Source of the DNA: an uncultured Eubacteriales bacterium
GTDB lineage: Bacteria > Bacillota > Clostridia > Oscillospirales > Oscillospiraceae
Length of the DNA: 64,000 nt
Assembly (NCBI GenBank): GCA_900544765.1
Contig: UQWI01000008.1
Span: 62,001-126,000, forward strand
Direction: 5' to 3'
Position numbers and translations under genes: made by a program
The notes under the pieces: generated by a model
Seen by the model: only the letters and a program-made list of their open reading frames with translations
The model's database searches: none
What the model was told of the DNA's origin: nothing
In this document: piece by piece, positions 7,077-16,016 of the stretch
Position numbering within the stretch: the first letter of the stretch is position 1
Layout: every line of letters starts with the position of its first letter

Positions 7077-9092
7077 ATGAAAGAAGGAAACTCAAGCCGC
7101 TGGAGCGGCGCTCAAGACATGAAGAAGCACAACACCTCGTTTATAACCCCGCTTGCACTTTCAATCTGCCTCGGCTGCGCCTGCGCCCTGATGGCTTCGA
7201 GCGAGATGAGCGCCTTAGACGGCGCCGTTACCGCCGCCGTAATGGCGGCCTTCTATCTGTTCTACCGCCTTGCGAGGCGGTACTGCGCCTTCCTGGAGTG
7301 GCTGCCGCAGGCCCTCTTCTGCGGCGTGGGCTTCTACGCCGCGGCGCAGCTGCTCTCGCTGGGCACCTTCGGCTGGTCAAGCAGCGCGGACGGCCCTCTC
7401 CATGAGCTGGGCGCGGCCTGGATTGCCGTCCTCTTCGCCATATTCTACGCCATCGGCCGCGCGCGTTTTGCCGTGATAGGCACTGGTGTGGTCACAGCTG
7501 TTTTCGGCATAGCCAACTACACCCTGACGCAGTTCCGCGGACGGCCCTTCCTGCTCATAGATTTGGCCAGCATCAAGACTGCGCTGAACGTCTCCGACAG
7601 CTACGAGCTGGAAATAGAGCCCGTGTTTATACTCGGCATGATATACGTCGTCGCCTTTACGCTGCTCGCATGGAGGCTTTTCCCGGGCGGAGCAAAGGCC
7701 AAGCTGCCGTCGCGCATACTCAGCCGCGTGCTGCCGCTGGCTTCCTGCGGCGTTTACATATACCTCGCCTTCTACGGCGGGCTGATGTACCGCAACGGTA
7801 TCTACATGAACTGGAACGACAACGAGTTCCGCGCGAGCTCCGTCATGTACTTCTTCGCCACGGCCAGCACCCTCGACATCGCAGAGCCGGAGGGGTACAG
7901 CGAGGAAGCGCTTGACGGCATTGTGCTGCACCTCATGGAGGAAGCCGAGGACGGGGCCTGGTACGCCTCGGGCGGCGACGGTGAGGACCCGGACATCATC
8001 GTCGTAATGAGCGAGAGCTTCTCCGACTCGCGCGAGCTGGGCGAGTTTGAGACCGACGAGCCCTTCTTCACCTTCTTCGACGAGCTCGAGAACGAGAGCA
8101 TACACGGTCACGTCTACTCCTCGGTCATCGGCGGCAACACCGCCAACAGCGAGTACGAAATGCTGACCGGGGACAGCATGGCCTTCCTGCCCACGGGCTC
8201 GGTGGCCTATCAGACCTACATAAACTACCCTGTCGGCACCCTGGTGAGCACGCTCAAGGACCAGGGCTACAGCGCGACGATGTTCCACCCGCACTGGTCC
8301 ACGGGCTGGAACCGCGTCCAGGTCTACGGCCTCTTCGGCTTTGAAAGGACGCTCTGGCGCGACAGCTTTACGAGTACGTCCACGCTGCGCGGCTACACCA
8401 CCGACGAGTGGGACTACGAGGAGCTGATAAAGCTCTATGAGGAAGAGCGCGCCAAGCAGGATGATGACGAGGGCGTTTTCCTCTTCAACATCACGATGCA
8501 GAACCACGGCGGCTACACGAACAAGACCTTCAACGAGACGGTGCACATCTCCGGCCATGAGGGGAGCTTCCCCATCACGGAGCAGTACCTCTCCCTAATC
8601 CGGCTCACCGACGAGGACACGCGCTCTCTGATAGACTATTTCCGGGGCGTGGGCAGGGAAGTGATTATCCTCTTCTTCGGCGACCACCAGCCGAACCTTG
8701 AGAAGGGCTTCTACGACCTCGCCTACGGTCACAACACCAGCACCCTGCCGCTGAGCGAGTTCCAGCGCAAATACATCACGCCCTTCTACATCTGGTCGAA
8801 CAAGGGCCTCGAGGCGCGCGACGAGGGTTACACCTCCATCAACTACCTCAGCCAGCTGCTGCTGGAGACCGCCGGGCTCAAGAATACGCCCTACGGCTAT
8901 TTCCTCTCCGATTTGCAGGAGGAGTGGCCGGTCATCAACGCCAACGGCGCGATGGACAGCGAGGGCAACTGGTACTACCTCACCGATGAGGAGTTCACCG
9001 GCGACGAGGACATACAGACCTACCGTATCCTCCAGTATAACCGCCTGTTCGACCCGGCGGGCTATCGGGAAGAGCTCTACACCATAGGATAA
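7077..9092 (+). CDS. LTA synthase family protein (membrane sulfatase fold)
   Basis: 671 residues from ATG 7077; ATG 7119 is an alternative, and neither has a strong ribosome site. About five transmembrane helices (residues 20-220) are followed by an extracellular sulfatase-like domain. Family motifs: VVMSESF (metal ligand Glu), GGNTANSEYEMLTG with the catalytic Thr, HPHWSTGWNR, and FFGDHQPN (metal ligands). The enzyme transfers glycerol phosphate from phosphatidylglycerol, as in lipoteichoic acid synthesis; a related phosphoglycerol transferase role is equally possible. Monocistronic. Confidence 0.85.
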   Translation: MKEGNSSRWSGAQDMKKHNTSFITPLALSICLGCACALMASSEMSALDGAVTAAVMAAFYLFYRLARRYCAFLEWLPQALFCGVGFYAAAQLLSLGTFGWSSSADGPLHELGAAWIAVLFAIFYAIGRARFAVIGTGVVTAVFGIANYTLTQFRGRPFLLIDLASIKTALNVSDSYELEIEPVFILGMIYVVAFTLLAWRLFPGGAKAKLPSRILSRVLPLASCGVYIYLAFYGGLMYRNGIYMNWNDNEFRASSVMYFFATASTLDIAEPEGYSEEALDGIVLHLMEEAEDGAWYASGGDGEDPDIIVVMSESFSDSRELGEFETDEPFFTFFDELENESIHGHVYSSVIGGNTANSEYEMLTGDSMAFLPTGSVAYQTYINYPVGTLVSTLKDQGYSATMFHPHWSTGWNRVQVYGLFGFERTLWRDSFTSTSTLRGYTTDEWDYEELIKLYEEERAKQDDDEGVFLFNITMQNHGGYTNKTFNETVHISGHEGSFPITEQYLSLIRLTDEDTRSLIDYFRGVGREVIILFFGDHQPNLEKGFYDLAYGHNTSTLPLSEFQRKYITPFYIWSNKGLEARDEGYTSINYLSQLLLETAGLKNTPYGYFLSDLQEEWPVINANGAMDSEGNWYYLTDEEFTGDEDIQTYRILQYNRLFDPAGYREELYTIG

Positions 9093-9094
9093 GT

Positions 9095-9124
9095 AAAGGG
9101 GAACCCAACAGGGTTCCCCTTTGT
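9095..9124 (+). terminator. Rho-independent terminator
   Basis: Stem AAAGGGGAACCC (9095-9106), AACA loop, complement at 9111-9122. It lies between convergent genes. Confidence 0.85.
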
Positions 9125-9186
9125 ATTTGAATAAACCGGCCCCGAGCGCTGGCGCAAGCCCTGCGGATTCAAAACTCGCGTTTGAG

Positions 9187-9663
9187 CTACATCATGTACA
9201 GGCTCTTGTCGTCCACGGCGCGCATCGTTGCAAGTATGCCGTCCAGGTGGTCGTACTCGTGCTGCACGAGCTCCGAGAGGTCGCCCTCGAGCTCCAGGCG
9301 GCGCCGCTCGAAGCCCTCGTCGGAGTATTCCAGCACGCAGCGGCGGTGACGCTTCACTTTTACGGCCAGGCCCGGGAAGGACATGCAGTCGTCTAGCAGC
9401 TCGTATTCCTCGCTGTCCGGGAAGCTCAGCACGGGGTTTAACAGCACATACGGACGGTCGAGCAGCATGTAGATGAGCCGCTTGCGCACGCCTATCTGCG
9501 GTGCCGCGACGGCCCTGCCAGCGCCGTATTTAGCGCGGTAGTCCAGCAGCGTGTCGTGCAGGTCCTGCACCCAGCCGGGCAGCGCGCCGGCGTCCGCACT
9601 TGTCACGTCCTCGCTTACTTCGTAGAGCCTGGGGTCGCCCAGCAGCAGTATTTCGCGTACCAT
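9187..9663 (-). CDS. def: Peptide deformylase
   Basis: 158 residues; removes the formyl group from new N-termini. ATG 9663 has AGGAGGT upstream. Motif 1 is present as GAGRAVAAPQIG. Motif 2 reads DDCMSFPG instead of the usual EGCLS, keeping the metal-binding Cys. Motif 3 is QHEYDHLDGI (HExxH). The altered motif 2 is found in a subset of clostridial deformylases. The gene is divergent from an S24 repressor across a 74-bp control region and is not in the usual def-fmt pair. Confidence 0.9.
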   Translation of the reverse strand: MVREILLLGDPRLYEVSEDVTSADAGALPGWVQDLHDTLLDYRAKYGAGRAVAAPQIGVRKRLIYMLLDRPYVLLNPVLSFPDSEEYELLDDCMSFPGLAVKVKRHRRCVLEYSDEGFERRRLELEGDLSELVQHEYDHLDGILATMRAVDDKSLYMM

Positions 9664-9682
9664 GTTGTTACCTCCTATAAAA

Positions 9683-9714
9683 CTGTTGCAAACAGATAGG
9701 TTTTGCCTTATAAT
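9683..9714 (+). promoter_or_regulatory. Promoter with overlapping dyad for the S24 repressor
   Basis: TTGCAA (9686-9691), 17 bp, TATAAT (9709-9714). A perfect dyad, CTGTT-GCA-AACAG (9683-9695), covers the -35 box and is a candidate operator for autoregulation. Confidence 0.65.
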
Positions 9715-9737
9715 TATCCTAAAAGGAGATGAGTACA

Positions 9738-10436
9738 GTGACTGATTCTCTTGGAACAATACTGAACAAGCTCCGCCGCGACATGAAGTACACGCAGGCA
9801 CAAGTGACCGAGCTGCTGGCACGTTACGGTTATGAGATTCAGCCGGCCGGAATCAGCAAGTGGGAGAAGGACCTGACCGTCCCGAACGCGGGGCAGTTCC
9901 TGGCCCTGTGCAAAATATACGGCGTCACCGATGTGATGGGCACATTCACGGGAGAAGGCCCGACGGCCCAGCTCAACGAGGCCGGGCGGCGCCTGGTGAC
10001 GGATTACATCCGCGTCCTGGTGGAGAGCGGACTGTACTCGAAGGCGGAGCCGCGCGAGGTGCAGGCCATCCCGCTTTATGACCTCGCGGCCAGCGCAGGT
10101 ACGGGCCAATTTCTGGACGGGGAGAGCTACAAGCTCATCGACGCCGCGGATGCGCCGCGCCGCGCGGACTTCGCCGTGCGCATTGCGGGCGACAGCATGG
10201 AACCCGTCATACCCGATGAGAGCATAGTCTGGGTACACAGCTGCGAGACCCTGAATACGGGCCGCATCGGCGTGTTCCTCTACGGGGGGCAGGCCTATTG
10301 CAAGCGGCTGCGTATAAACAGCGTCGGCGTAATGCTGATATCCGCCAACCGCGACTACGCGCCCATCATCATCCGCGAGGGCGAGGACTTCCGCGTCCTG
10401 GGCGAGGTTGTGGGCATAGCCATCGAGAATTACTGA
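9738..10436 (+). CDS. XRE-type repressor with S24/LexA-like autoprotease domain
   Basis: 232 residues. The N-terminal HTH (about 5-65) is followed by a peptidase S24 domain with Ser in AGDSMEPVIP and Lys in GGQAYCKRLRI, the catalytic dyad of LexA-type self-cleaving repressors. The ATG at 9729 directly abuts AAGGAG, so GTG 9738 (9 bases away) is the better start; ATG 9729 would add three residues. Such regulators respond to DNA damage or other stress. No phage genes adjoin it. It overlaps the convergent nth gene by 7 bp. Confidence 0.8.
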   Translation: MTDSLGTILNKLRRDMKYTQAQVTELLARYGYEIQPAGISKWEKDLTVPNAGQFLALCKIYGVTDVMGTFTGEGPTAQLNEAGRRLVTDYIRVLVESGLYSKAEPREVQAIPLYDLAASAGTGQFLDGESYKLIDAADAPRRADFAVRIAGDSMEPVIPDESIVWVHSCETLNTGRIGVFLYGGQAYCKRLRINSVGVMLISANRDYAPIIIREGEDFRVLGEVVGIAIENY

Positions 10437-11068
10437 CCTGCGAAGCTCTGGCAGACGTGCTTGACGCAGCAGTTCTCACATTTGGGGGAGCGCGCCGTGC
10501 ACACGGCCCTGCCGTGCAGTACGAGCCTGTGGCAGAAGTCCGAGCTCTTCTCGGGGGGCAGCTGCCCGCGCAGCAGCGGCTCTATCTTTGCGGGGTCCTT
10601 GAGATTGTCTACGAGGCCCATGCGGTTGGACAGGCGTATGCAGTGCGTGTCCACGACCACCGCGCCGGGTGCCTTGAACACGTCGCCGAGGATGAGGTTT
10701 GCAGTCTTGCGTCCCACGCCGGGCAGCTTCAGCAGCTCTTCCATCGTCCCGGGGACCTTCCCGCCGTGCTGCGTGAGCAGGAGCTGGGCGCAGGCTATCA
10801 GGTCGCGCGCCTTCGTGTGGTAGAAGCCGCAGGGCTTTACCAGCTCCTCCACCTCGGCCAAATCCGCCTGCGCGAAGGCCTCGAGCGTGGGATAGCGCTC
10901 GAAGAGGGCGGGGGTTATCTTGTTTACGCGCTCGTCCGTACACTGCGCCGCCAGGCGGACGGAGAACAAGAGCTCGTAGTCCTTGCGGTAGTCGAGGGTA
11001 CACATCGCGTCAGGATACTCGTTTTCGAGACAGCGGACAATTTCAAGCACCTGTTCGTGCGTTCTCAT
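10430..11068 (-). CDS. nth: Endonuclease III
   Basis: 212 residues; DNA glycosylase/AP lyase of base-excision repair. The helix-hairpin-helix LPGVGRKTANLILGD carries the catalytic Lys, and VDTHCIRLSNRMGL the catalytic Asp. The C-terminus has the 4Fe-4S ligands in the C-x6-C-x2-C-x5-C pattern, so it is full length. Start at 11068 is preferred over 15 upstream codons because AAGGT lies before it. It is divergent from rarA. Confidence 0.93.
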   Translation of the reverse strand: MRTHEQVLEIVRCLENEYPDAMCTLDYRKDYELLFSVRLAAQCTDERVNKITPALFERYPTLEAFAQADLAEVEELVKPCGFYHTKARDLIACAQLLLTQHGGKVPGTMEELLKLPGVGRKTANLILGDVFKAPGAVVVDTHCIRLSNRMGLVDNLKDPAKIEPLLRGQLPPEKSSDFCHRLVLHGRAVCTARSPKCENCCVKHVCQSFAGQ

Positions 11069-11141
11069 ATCATCACCAACCTTGTTTTTTCGCCATTTTA
11101 CCACGCACAGCACTACTTTTCAACGTCTTGGAGGTGCCACA

Positions 11142-12404
11142 TTGAGGCCGCTTGCCGATGAGATACGCCCGAGGGACTTAGACGAAGTCGTCGGGCAGAA
11201 GCACATACTCGGCCCTGACGGGCTGCTCCGCCGCGTCATAGAGTCGGGGAATATACCGAATATGGTCTTTTACGGCCCGTCGGGTACGGGCAAGACCACT
11301 GTGGCGAACATAATCGCCCAGCGCACGGAGCGCACATTGCGCCGCCTGAACGCCACAAACGCCAGCCTATCGGATATAAAGGACATCATCGCCGAGCTCG
11401 ACACCCTGCTCACGCCCGGCGGCGTGCTGCTCTACCTCGACGAGATACAGTACTTCAACAAAAAGCAGCAGCAGAGCCTTCTGGAGTTCATCGAGGACGG
11501 GAGGATTACGCTCATCGCCTCCACGACCGAGAACCCCTACTTCTACGTCTACAACGCGCTTTTGAGCCGGAGCACGGTGTTTGAGTTCAAGCCCGTGTCC
11601 CCGGACGACATCCTGCCTGCGGTGAAGAGGGCGATGGACGCCGCCGCCAAGCTGGAGGGCATAGAGTACGACTGCGAGCCTGGTGTGGCGGAGCGCCTTG
11701 CCGCAAGCTGCGGCGGGGACGTCCGCAAGGCTGTAAACGGCGTGGAGCTGCTCTTCGCGGCCTCGCCCCGCCGCGACGGGCGCGTCACGCTCACTCTCGC
11801 GGACGCGGACGGAGCCACGGCGCTCAGCGCCATGCGCTACGACAGGGAGGGCGACGAGCACTACGACGCGCTCAGCGCCCTGATGAAGTCCCTGCGCGGC
11901 TCGGACCCGGACGCGGCATTGCACTATCTGGCAAGGCTGCTGGAGGCGGGCGACCTCATCGGCGCAATCCGCCGCCTGCTCTGCTCGGCGAGCGAGGACG
12001 TGGGCCTCGCGTATCCCCAGGCCGTCAGCATAGTCAAGGCCTGCTGCGACAACGCTTTGCAGCTCGGCCTGCCGGAGGCCAAGCTGCCCCTGGCCGAGGC
12101 CGCCATACTCCTCGCCACCGCGCCAAAGTCCAACAGCGTGGTCATGGGTATAGAGGCCGCTATGAGCGATGTGCGGCGCGGCAAGTACGGCCCGCCGCCG
12201 CGCGAGCTGCAGAACGTCCACGCAGACGGGGCGGGCTTCGAGCGAGAGCAAGGATACAAGTACCCTCACAATTACCCGCACCACTGGGTGGAACAGCAGT
12301 ACCTGCCCGACGTGCTTGTGGGCACTCGCTACTACGAGTACGGCGACAACAAGAACGAGCAGGCCGCGTATAACTACTGGAAACGCATCAAGGGGGACGA
12401 GTGA
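11142..12404 (+). CDS. rarA: Replication-associated recombination protein A (MgsA/RarA)
   Basis: 420-residue AAA+ ATPase of replication-fork rescue. The start is TTG 11142, placed by GGAGGTG at 11130-11136 and by the conserved N-terminus RPLADEIRPRDLDEVVGQ. Walker A is GPSGTGKTT and Walker B LLYLDEIQ, followed by an AAA lid and the tetramerisation domain ending in HHWVEQQYLPD. The stop overlaps the DUF951 start by one base (TGATG). Confidence 0.93.
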   Translation: MRPLADEIRPRDLDEVVGQKHILGPDGLLRRVIESGNIPNMVFYGPSGTGKTTVANIIAQRTERTLRRLNATNASLSDIKDIIAELDTLLTPGGVLLYLDEIQYFNKKQQQSLLEFIEDGRITLIASTTENPYFYVYNALLSRSTVFEFKPVSPDDILPAVKRAMDAAAKLEGIEYDCEPGVAERLAASCGGDVRKAVNGVELLFAASPRRDGRVTLTLADADGATALSAMRYDREGDEHYDALSALMKSLRGSDPDAALHYLARLLEAGDLIGAIRRLLCSASEDVGLAYPQAVSIVKACCDNALQLGLPEAKLPLAEAAILLATAPKSNSVVMGIEAAMSDVRRGKYGPPPRELQNVHADGAGFEREQGYKYPHNYPHHWVEQQYLPDVLVGTRYYEYGDNKNEQAAYNYWKRIKGDE

Positions 12405-12604
12405 TGGATATACATGTCGGAGACACGCTGGTGATGAAGAAAACGCACCCCTGCGGCTCAAACCGCTGGGAGGTGCTGCGCATCGGCGCAGATTTCAAGC
12501 TCCGCTGCACCGGCTGCGGCCGTGAGGTAATGGGCCCGCGCAGTAAGTTCGAGCGCAACGTAAGGCAGATAGAGCGCCCCGGTACGGACGAGGCGCTGTC
12601 ATAA
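12404..12604 (+). CDS. DUF951 family protein
   Basis: 66 residues, soluble, beginning MDIHVGDTLVMKKTHPCGS. A CxxC-type pair (TGCGREVMGPRSKFER) is typical of DUF951, a small protein widespread in Firmicutes and probably nucleic-acid binding. ATG 12404 overlaps the rarA stop and has AGGGGGAC upstream, so the two genes are coupled. Function unknown. Confidence 0.85.
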   Translation: MDIHVGDTLVMKKTHPCGSNRWEVLRIGADFKLRCTGCGREVMGPRSKFERNVRQIERPGTDEALS

Positions 12605-12605
12605 A

Positions 12606-13186
12606 GTGAATTGTCAAACTAAGTGCAACAGGAGTAGAGCTCAAAATCCCATAGCTCCTGGGGAGAATGGAAGTCCAGAACTTTGCGAGGCCTGGCGTTT
12701 ATCAACGCCAGGTTTCGTTTTAGCGTGGCGGGAGCGGCACAGTAAAGCAGACAGCGCAGCGACAATGACATTCTCCATGGTCTCTGCTCGTCTGTCCGGC
12801 ATCTTCACGGCAATGTAAAAGCGCGTCTTGCGTTTTGCCAGGGTAGCGTAACAGGCCCTGCTCTTGCCCTGTCCGCTCACCACCGTATCCGCTTCCCAGT
12901 GGCCGGCTTCTTGGCCTCTTCAGCTCGCACGGTGTGCAGGCTATCTGTTCCGGCGACCAGGTCGCCCGCAGCATGTACTCAATCACTCCCTGTGAGCGGA
13001 AATCCCGCGATGGCAATAGGAACGGCGCAGCAGGTATTTCTTCTGGGCTGTGTGCGGGTAGTAGGTGGGGATGTCGTACATGTGGGTACAGTTGCGGCGG
13101 ATCTCCCGCGACACCGTGCTGACGTTTCTGCCGATCAGCCGGGCAATTTCGCGGCAGCTACTGTTGCACTTGATAGTATAATTCAC
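12606..13186. mobile_element. IS30-family insertion sequence remnant with terminal inverted repeats
   Basis: The ends carry 26-bp imperfect inverted repeats (20 of 26 identical): each begins GTGAATT and ends AGTGCAACAG. At 581 bp it is about half the usual IS30-family length. The transposase inside is broken, so it is an internally deleted, immobile remnant, though the ends might still be mobilised by an intact copy. It sits between rarA/DUF951 and the terminator of the NSS transporter. Confidence 0.75.
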
Positions 13187-13195
13187 CCAAGGCAT
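12640..13195 (-). pseudogene. IS30-family transposase, degenerate
   Basis: Minus-strand fragments in different frames resemble one transposase. They are an HTH part (CREIARLIGRNVSTVSREI) near 13080-13160, a 'TWSPEQIA' part near 12900-12980, and a DDE-domain part with GQGKSRACYATL and KTRFYIAVKM near 12760-12890. At least two frame changes separate them, the usual N-terminal segment is missing, and the DDE domain is cut short. It is not functional. Confidence 0.75.
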
Positions 13196-13231
13196 AAAAA
13201 GCACCCCCTTGGAAACAAGGGGGTGCTTTTT
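13196..13231 (-). terminator. Terminator of the NSS transporter gene
   Basis: A 16-bp perfect stem (13196-13211 against 13216-13231) with a GAAA loop and T-run on the minus strand. The first ATG of the transposase remnant lies at its edge. Confidence 0.9.
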
Positions 13232-13239
13232 GCAGCTTG

Positions 13240-14646
13240 TCAGCCGATGCCACCGAGGGCGGCGCCCGCGATGAGCGCAACTATGCACAGCGGGACGTAG
13301 AGCCACTTGCCGACGGGGTAGAACCAGCCGCCGACGGGCTTCTTCGCGCCGAGATTGACGGCCTCGAGCGCGGTGCGCTTCTTCATGACGTAGAAGTACA
13401 TGATTCCGGCGAGGCCCGCGCCGAGCGGGCAGATGTAGATGGACACCATGTCCATCCAGTCACTGGTCCAGGGCTGTATGAGCAGCGCCGCGGCAAGGCC
13501 GATTATGTGCACGATGATGACCGAGGGTACGCGGGAGAGCTTTGCCTTTTCCTGCAGGAAGGCCACCGGCGTCTCGTAGAGGTTGATAATGCTCGGCAAT
13601 CCGGCGAAGAGCACGGCCACGAAGAAGAATATGCCGATGACGAGGCCGAAGCTGCCCATGCCGTTGAACACGCCCGGCAAGGATATGAACATCAGGCCGG
13701 GGCCGCCCTCGGAGACGGAGGCGCCCGTCGCGGCCATGGCCGGGATAATGACGAAGGTGGCGACGATGGCGCTGACCGTGTCCCAGAGCGCGACGTGGAA
13801 GGCGGAAGAGGGGATGGACACGTCGCGGTTCAGGTAGGAGCCGTAGATGACGGAGCCGTTGCCCGCGACCGACAGCGAGAAGAAGGCCTGCCCGAAGGCG
13901 TATATCCAGACTTCCCAGTTGGCGAGGCCCCTCGGGTCGAGGGTGAAGATGTACTTGTATCCGTCTATCGCGCCCGGCAGCGTGGCTATGTATACGGCCA
14001 TGAAGATGAAGAGCACGAAGAGTATGGGTATCATAACCTTGCAGGCCTTCTCAATGCCGCCGGAGACGCCGAAAGCCATGATGAGCACGGAGACCGCAAC
14101 GGCGATGATAATCCACCAGGCGTTGCCTATGCCGAATACGCCGCTGTCGAGCATGGTCCCGACAGCCTGGCCGAGGGTGTCCGTGGTTGGGGCGGTCTCG
14201 TTGAAGAGGCCGACGATGCTGTCCATGTCCTGGCCCATCGAAAAGAGCTCGCCCGTTATGCTCAGCTTGGTGTACTTGAATATCCAGCCCATGATGACGC
14301 TGTAGCCGATGGCCAGGCCCATAGCGCCGATGACCGGCAGCGCGCCTATGACCTCGCCGATGCGGCGCTTACCCCAGCGCTCCTCTGTGGCCTTGCCGAA
14401 GGAGCCCACCGGCCCCGCGCCGCCCCAGCGGCCGAGGGCGAACTCCTCCATGACGCCCGAGCAGCCGATGAGCACCACGAACAGCAGGTACGGCAGCAGG
14501 AAGGTGAGCCCGCCGTATTCGCTGACGAGATACGGGAAGCGCCAGATGTTTGCCATGCCCACGGCGGAGCCGATACAGGCTATAATGAAGCCGAATTTGC
14601 CCGAGAAGCCGTCGCTTCCCGGGACTTTTTCACTGGTTTTGCTCAT
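13240..14646 (-). CDS. Sodium-dependent transporter, NSS/SNF family
   Basis: 468 residues with 11-12 transmembrane helices. Helix 1 carries the sodium- and substrate-binding signature 'GSAVGMANIWRFPYL', followed by the NSS motif GGLTFLLPYLL. Family members import amino acids or related solutes with Na+. Length matches bacterial 11-12-helix members such as MhsT and TnaT. The start has GAGGAGG upstream. Monocistronic, between the rpoD terminator and its own terminator. Substrate not predictable. Confidence 0.92.
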   Translation of the reverse strand: MSKTSEKVPGSDGFSGKFGFIIACIGSAVGMANIWRFPYLVSEYGGLTFLLPYLLFVVLIGCSGVMEEFALGRWGGAGPVGSFGKATEERWGKRRIGEVIGALPVIGAMGLAIGYSVIMGWIFKYTKLSITGELFSMGQDMDSIVGLFNETAPTTDTLGQAVGTMLDSGVFGIGNAWWIIIAVAVSVLIMAFGVSGGIEKACKVMIPILFVLFIFMAVYIATLPGAIDGYKYIFTLDPRGLANWEVWIYAFGQAFFSLSVAGNGSVIYGSYLNRDVSIPSSAFHVALWDTVSAIVATFVIIPAMAATGASVSEGGPGLMFISLPGVFNGMGSFGLVIGIFFFVAVLFAGLPSIINLYETPVAFLQEKAKLSRVPSVIIVHIIGLAAALLIQPWTSDWMDMVSIYICPLGAGLAGIMYFYVMKKRTALEAVNLGAKKPVGGWFYPVGKWLYVPLCIVALIAGAALGGIG

Positions 14647-14668
14647 ATTTTTCCTCCTCTTTCACGGC

Positions 14669-14708
14669 AAAAACGCGGACGCGATGGCCCGGCGGCCTTC
14701 GCGTCCGC
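14669..14708 (-). terminator. Terminator of the dgt-dnaG-rpoD operon
   Basis: Stem GCGGACGCGA (14675-14684) against 14699-14708, followed on the minus strand by TTTTT. Confidence 0.8.
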
Positions 14709-14751
14709 TTCGTGCGCGTGGTTTCCCTGATTTCCCCCGCTGGGTTTCGTC

Positions 14752-16011
14752 TTAGTTCAGGAAGTCCCTGAGCTTCTTGCTGCGGCTGGGATGGCGCAGC
14801 TTCCTGAGCGCCTTGGCCTCAATCTGACGGATACGCTCACGGGTGACGTTGAACTCCTTGCCGACCTCCTCGAGGGTGCGCGTGCGCCCGTCGAGTATGC
14901 CGAAGCGCAGCTCGAGCACCTTCTTCTCACGCGGGGTGAGAGTGTCGAGCACGCTCATGAGCTGCTCCTTGAGCAGGGAGAAGCTAGCGGCCTCGCTGGG
15001 CTCGCTGGCGTCCTCGTCGGGGATGAAGTCGCCGAGGTGGCTGTCCTCCTCTTCGCCGATGGGAGTCTCGAGGCTGACGGGCTCCTGGGCTATCTTGAGT
15101 ATGTCCCTCACCTTGTCGACGGGCATGTTCATCTCGGCGGCAATCTCCTCGGCGCTGGGATCGTGGCCGAGCTCCTGAAGCAGCTGGCGGGAGACGCGGA
15201 TGACCTTGTTGATAGTCTCAACCATGTGTACGGGGATGCGGATGGTCCTGGCCTGGTCGGCGATGGCGCGGGTTATGGCCTGGCGTATCCACCAGGTGGC
15301 GTAGGTCGAGAACTTGTAGCCCTTCGTGTAGTCGAACTTGTCCACGGCCTTGATGAGGCCGAGGTTGCCCTCCTGGATGAGGTCGAGGAAGAGCATGCCG
15401 CGTCCGACGTAGCGCTTGGCTATGGAGACGACCAGTCGCAGGTTGGCCTCGGCCATGCGGCGCTTGGCCTCCTCGTCGCCTTCCGCCATGCGGCGGGCGA
15501 GATCCGTCTCCTCGTCGGGGGTGAGCAGGGGCACTTTGCCTATCTCCTTGAGGTACATGCGCACCGGGTCGTCGGTGGAGAAGGTGTCGGCCAGCGCGTC
15601 GGTGTCGGCGGCAATCTCCTCGTCGGTGACCTCTTCAATCTCCTGCAGCTCCTCGAGCGCGGGCAGGTCGTCGTCGAGCGGGGGCAGGATGTCGTCCCCG
15701 GCGGTGTCTATGCCCAAATCCTCCAGCTTGTCGTAGAACTTGTCAAGCTCGTCGGGCTCCATCTTCAGATCGTCGAGGGTGTCCATGAGCTCCTTGCTGG
15801 TGAGCTTGCCTGCCTTTTTGCCCTTCTCGATGAGGGCGTTGAGCTTTTCCGCCTTGAGCTTGGCGGCGGCTTCGGGGTCGTCGGGCAGCGTGTTCTCGGG
15901 AGCTTCCGGCTTGGTGGAGGCCTTTTTGCGTGTGCGGGGCTTCTCCTGCGCGGGCTCACCTGCAAGCTTCACTTCCGTGACGGCCTGGTCTTTTTCTTTT
16001 ATCTCTGGCAT
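14752..16011 (-). CDS. rpoD: RNA polymerase primary sigma factor SigA/RpoD
   Basis: 419 residues. After a Lys/Glu/Pro-rich N-terminus and region 1.1 come region 1.2 ([16 protein letters not shown]), 2.1-2.4 ([37 protein letters not shown]), region 3, and region 4 with [20 protein letters not shown]. It directs housekeeping transcription. ATG 16011 is 9 bases from GGAGG; ATGs at 16017 and 16020 are too close to it. The upstream dnaG stop lies within that ribosome site, so the genes are coupled. This order is the classic macromolecular-synthesis operon with dgt instead of rpsU. Confidence 0.95.
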   Translation of the reverse strand: MPEIKEKDQAVTEVKLAGEPAQEKPRTRKKASTKPEAPENTLPDDPEAAAKLKAEKLNALIEKGKKAGKLTSKELMDTLDDLKMEPDELDKFYDKLEDLGIDTAGDDILPPLDDDLPALEELQEIEEVTDEEIAADTDALADTFSTDDPVRMYLKEIGKVPLLTPDEETDLARRMAEGDEEAKRRMAEANLRLVVSIAKRYVGRGMLFLDLIQEGNLGLIKAVDKFDYTKGYKFSTYATWWIRQAITRAIADQARTIRIPVHMVETINKVIRVSRQLLQELGHDPSAEEIAAEMNMPVDKVRDILKIAQEPVSLETPIGEEEDSHLGDFIPDEDASEPSEAASFSLLKEQLMSVLDTLTPREKKVLELRFGILDGRTRTLEEVGKEFNVTRERIRQIEAKALRKLRHPSRSKKLRDFLN

Positions 16012-16016
16012 GCTCA

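Noticed and set aside
12983..13306. Intact small DNA-binding protein in the IS30 remnant
   Set aside because: The HTH fragment lacks the usual N-terminus, runs into the transporter terminator, and the rest of the transposase is in other frames; part of a decayed transposase.
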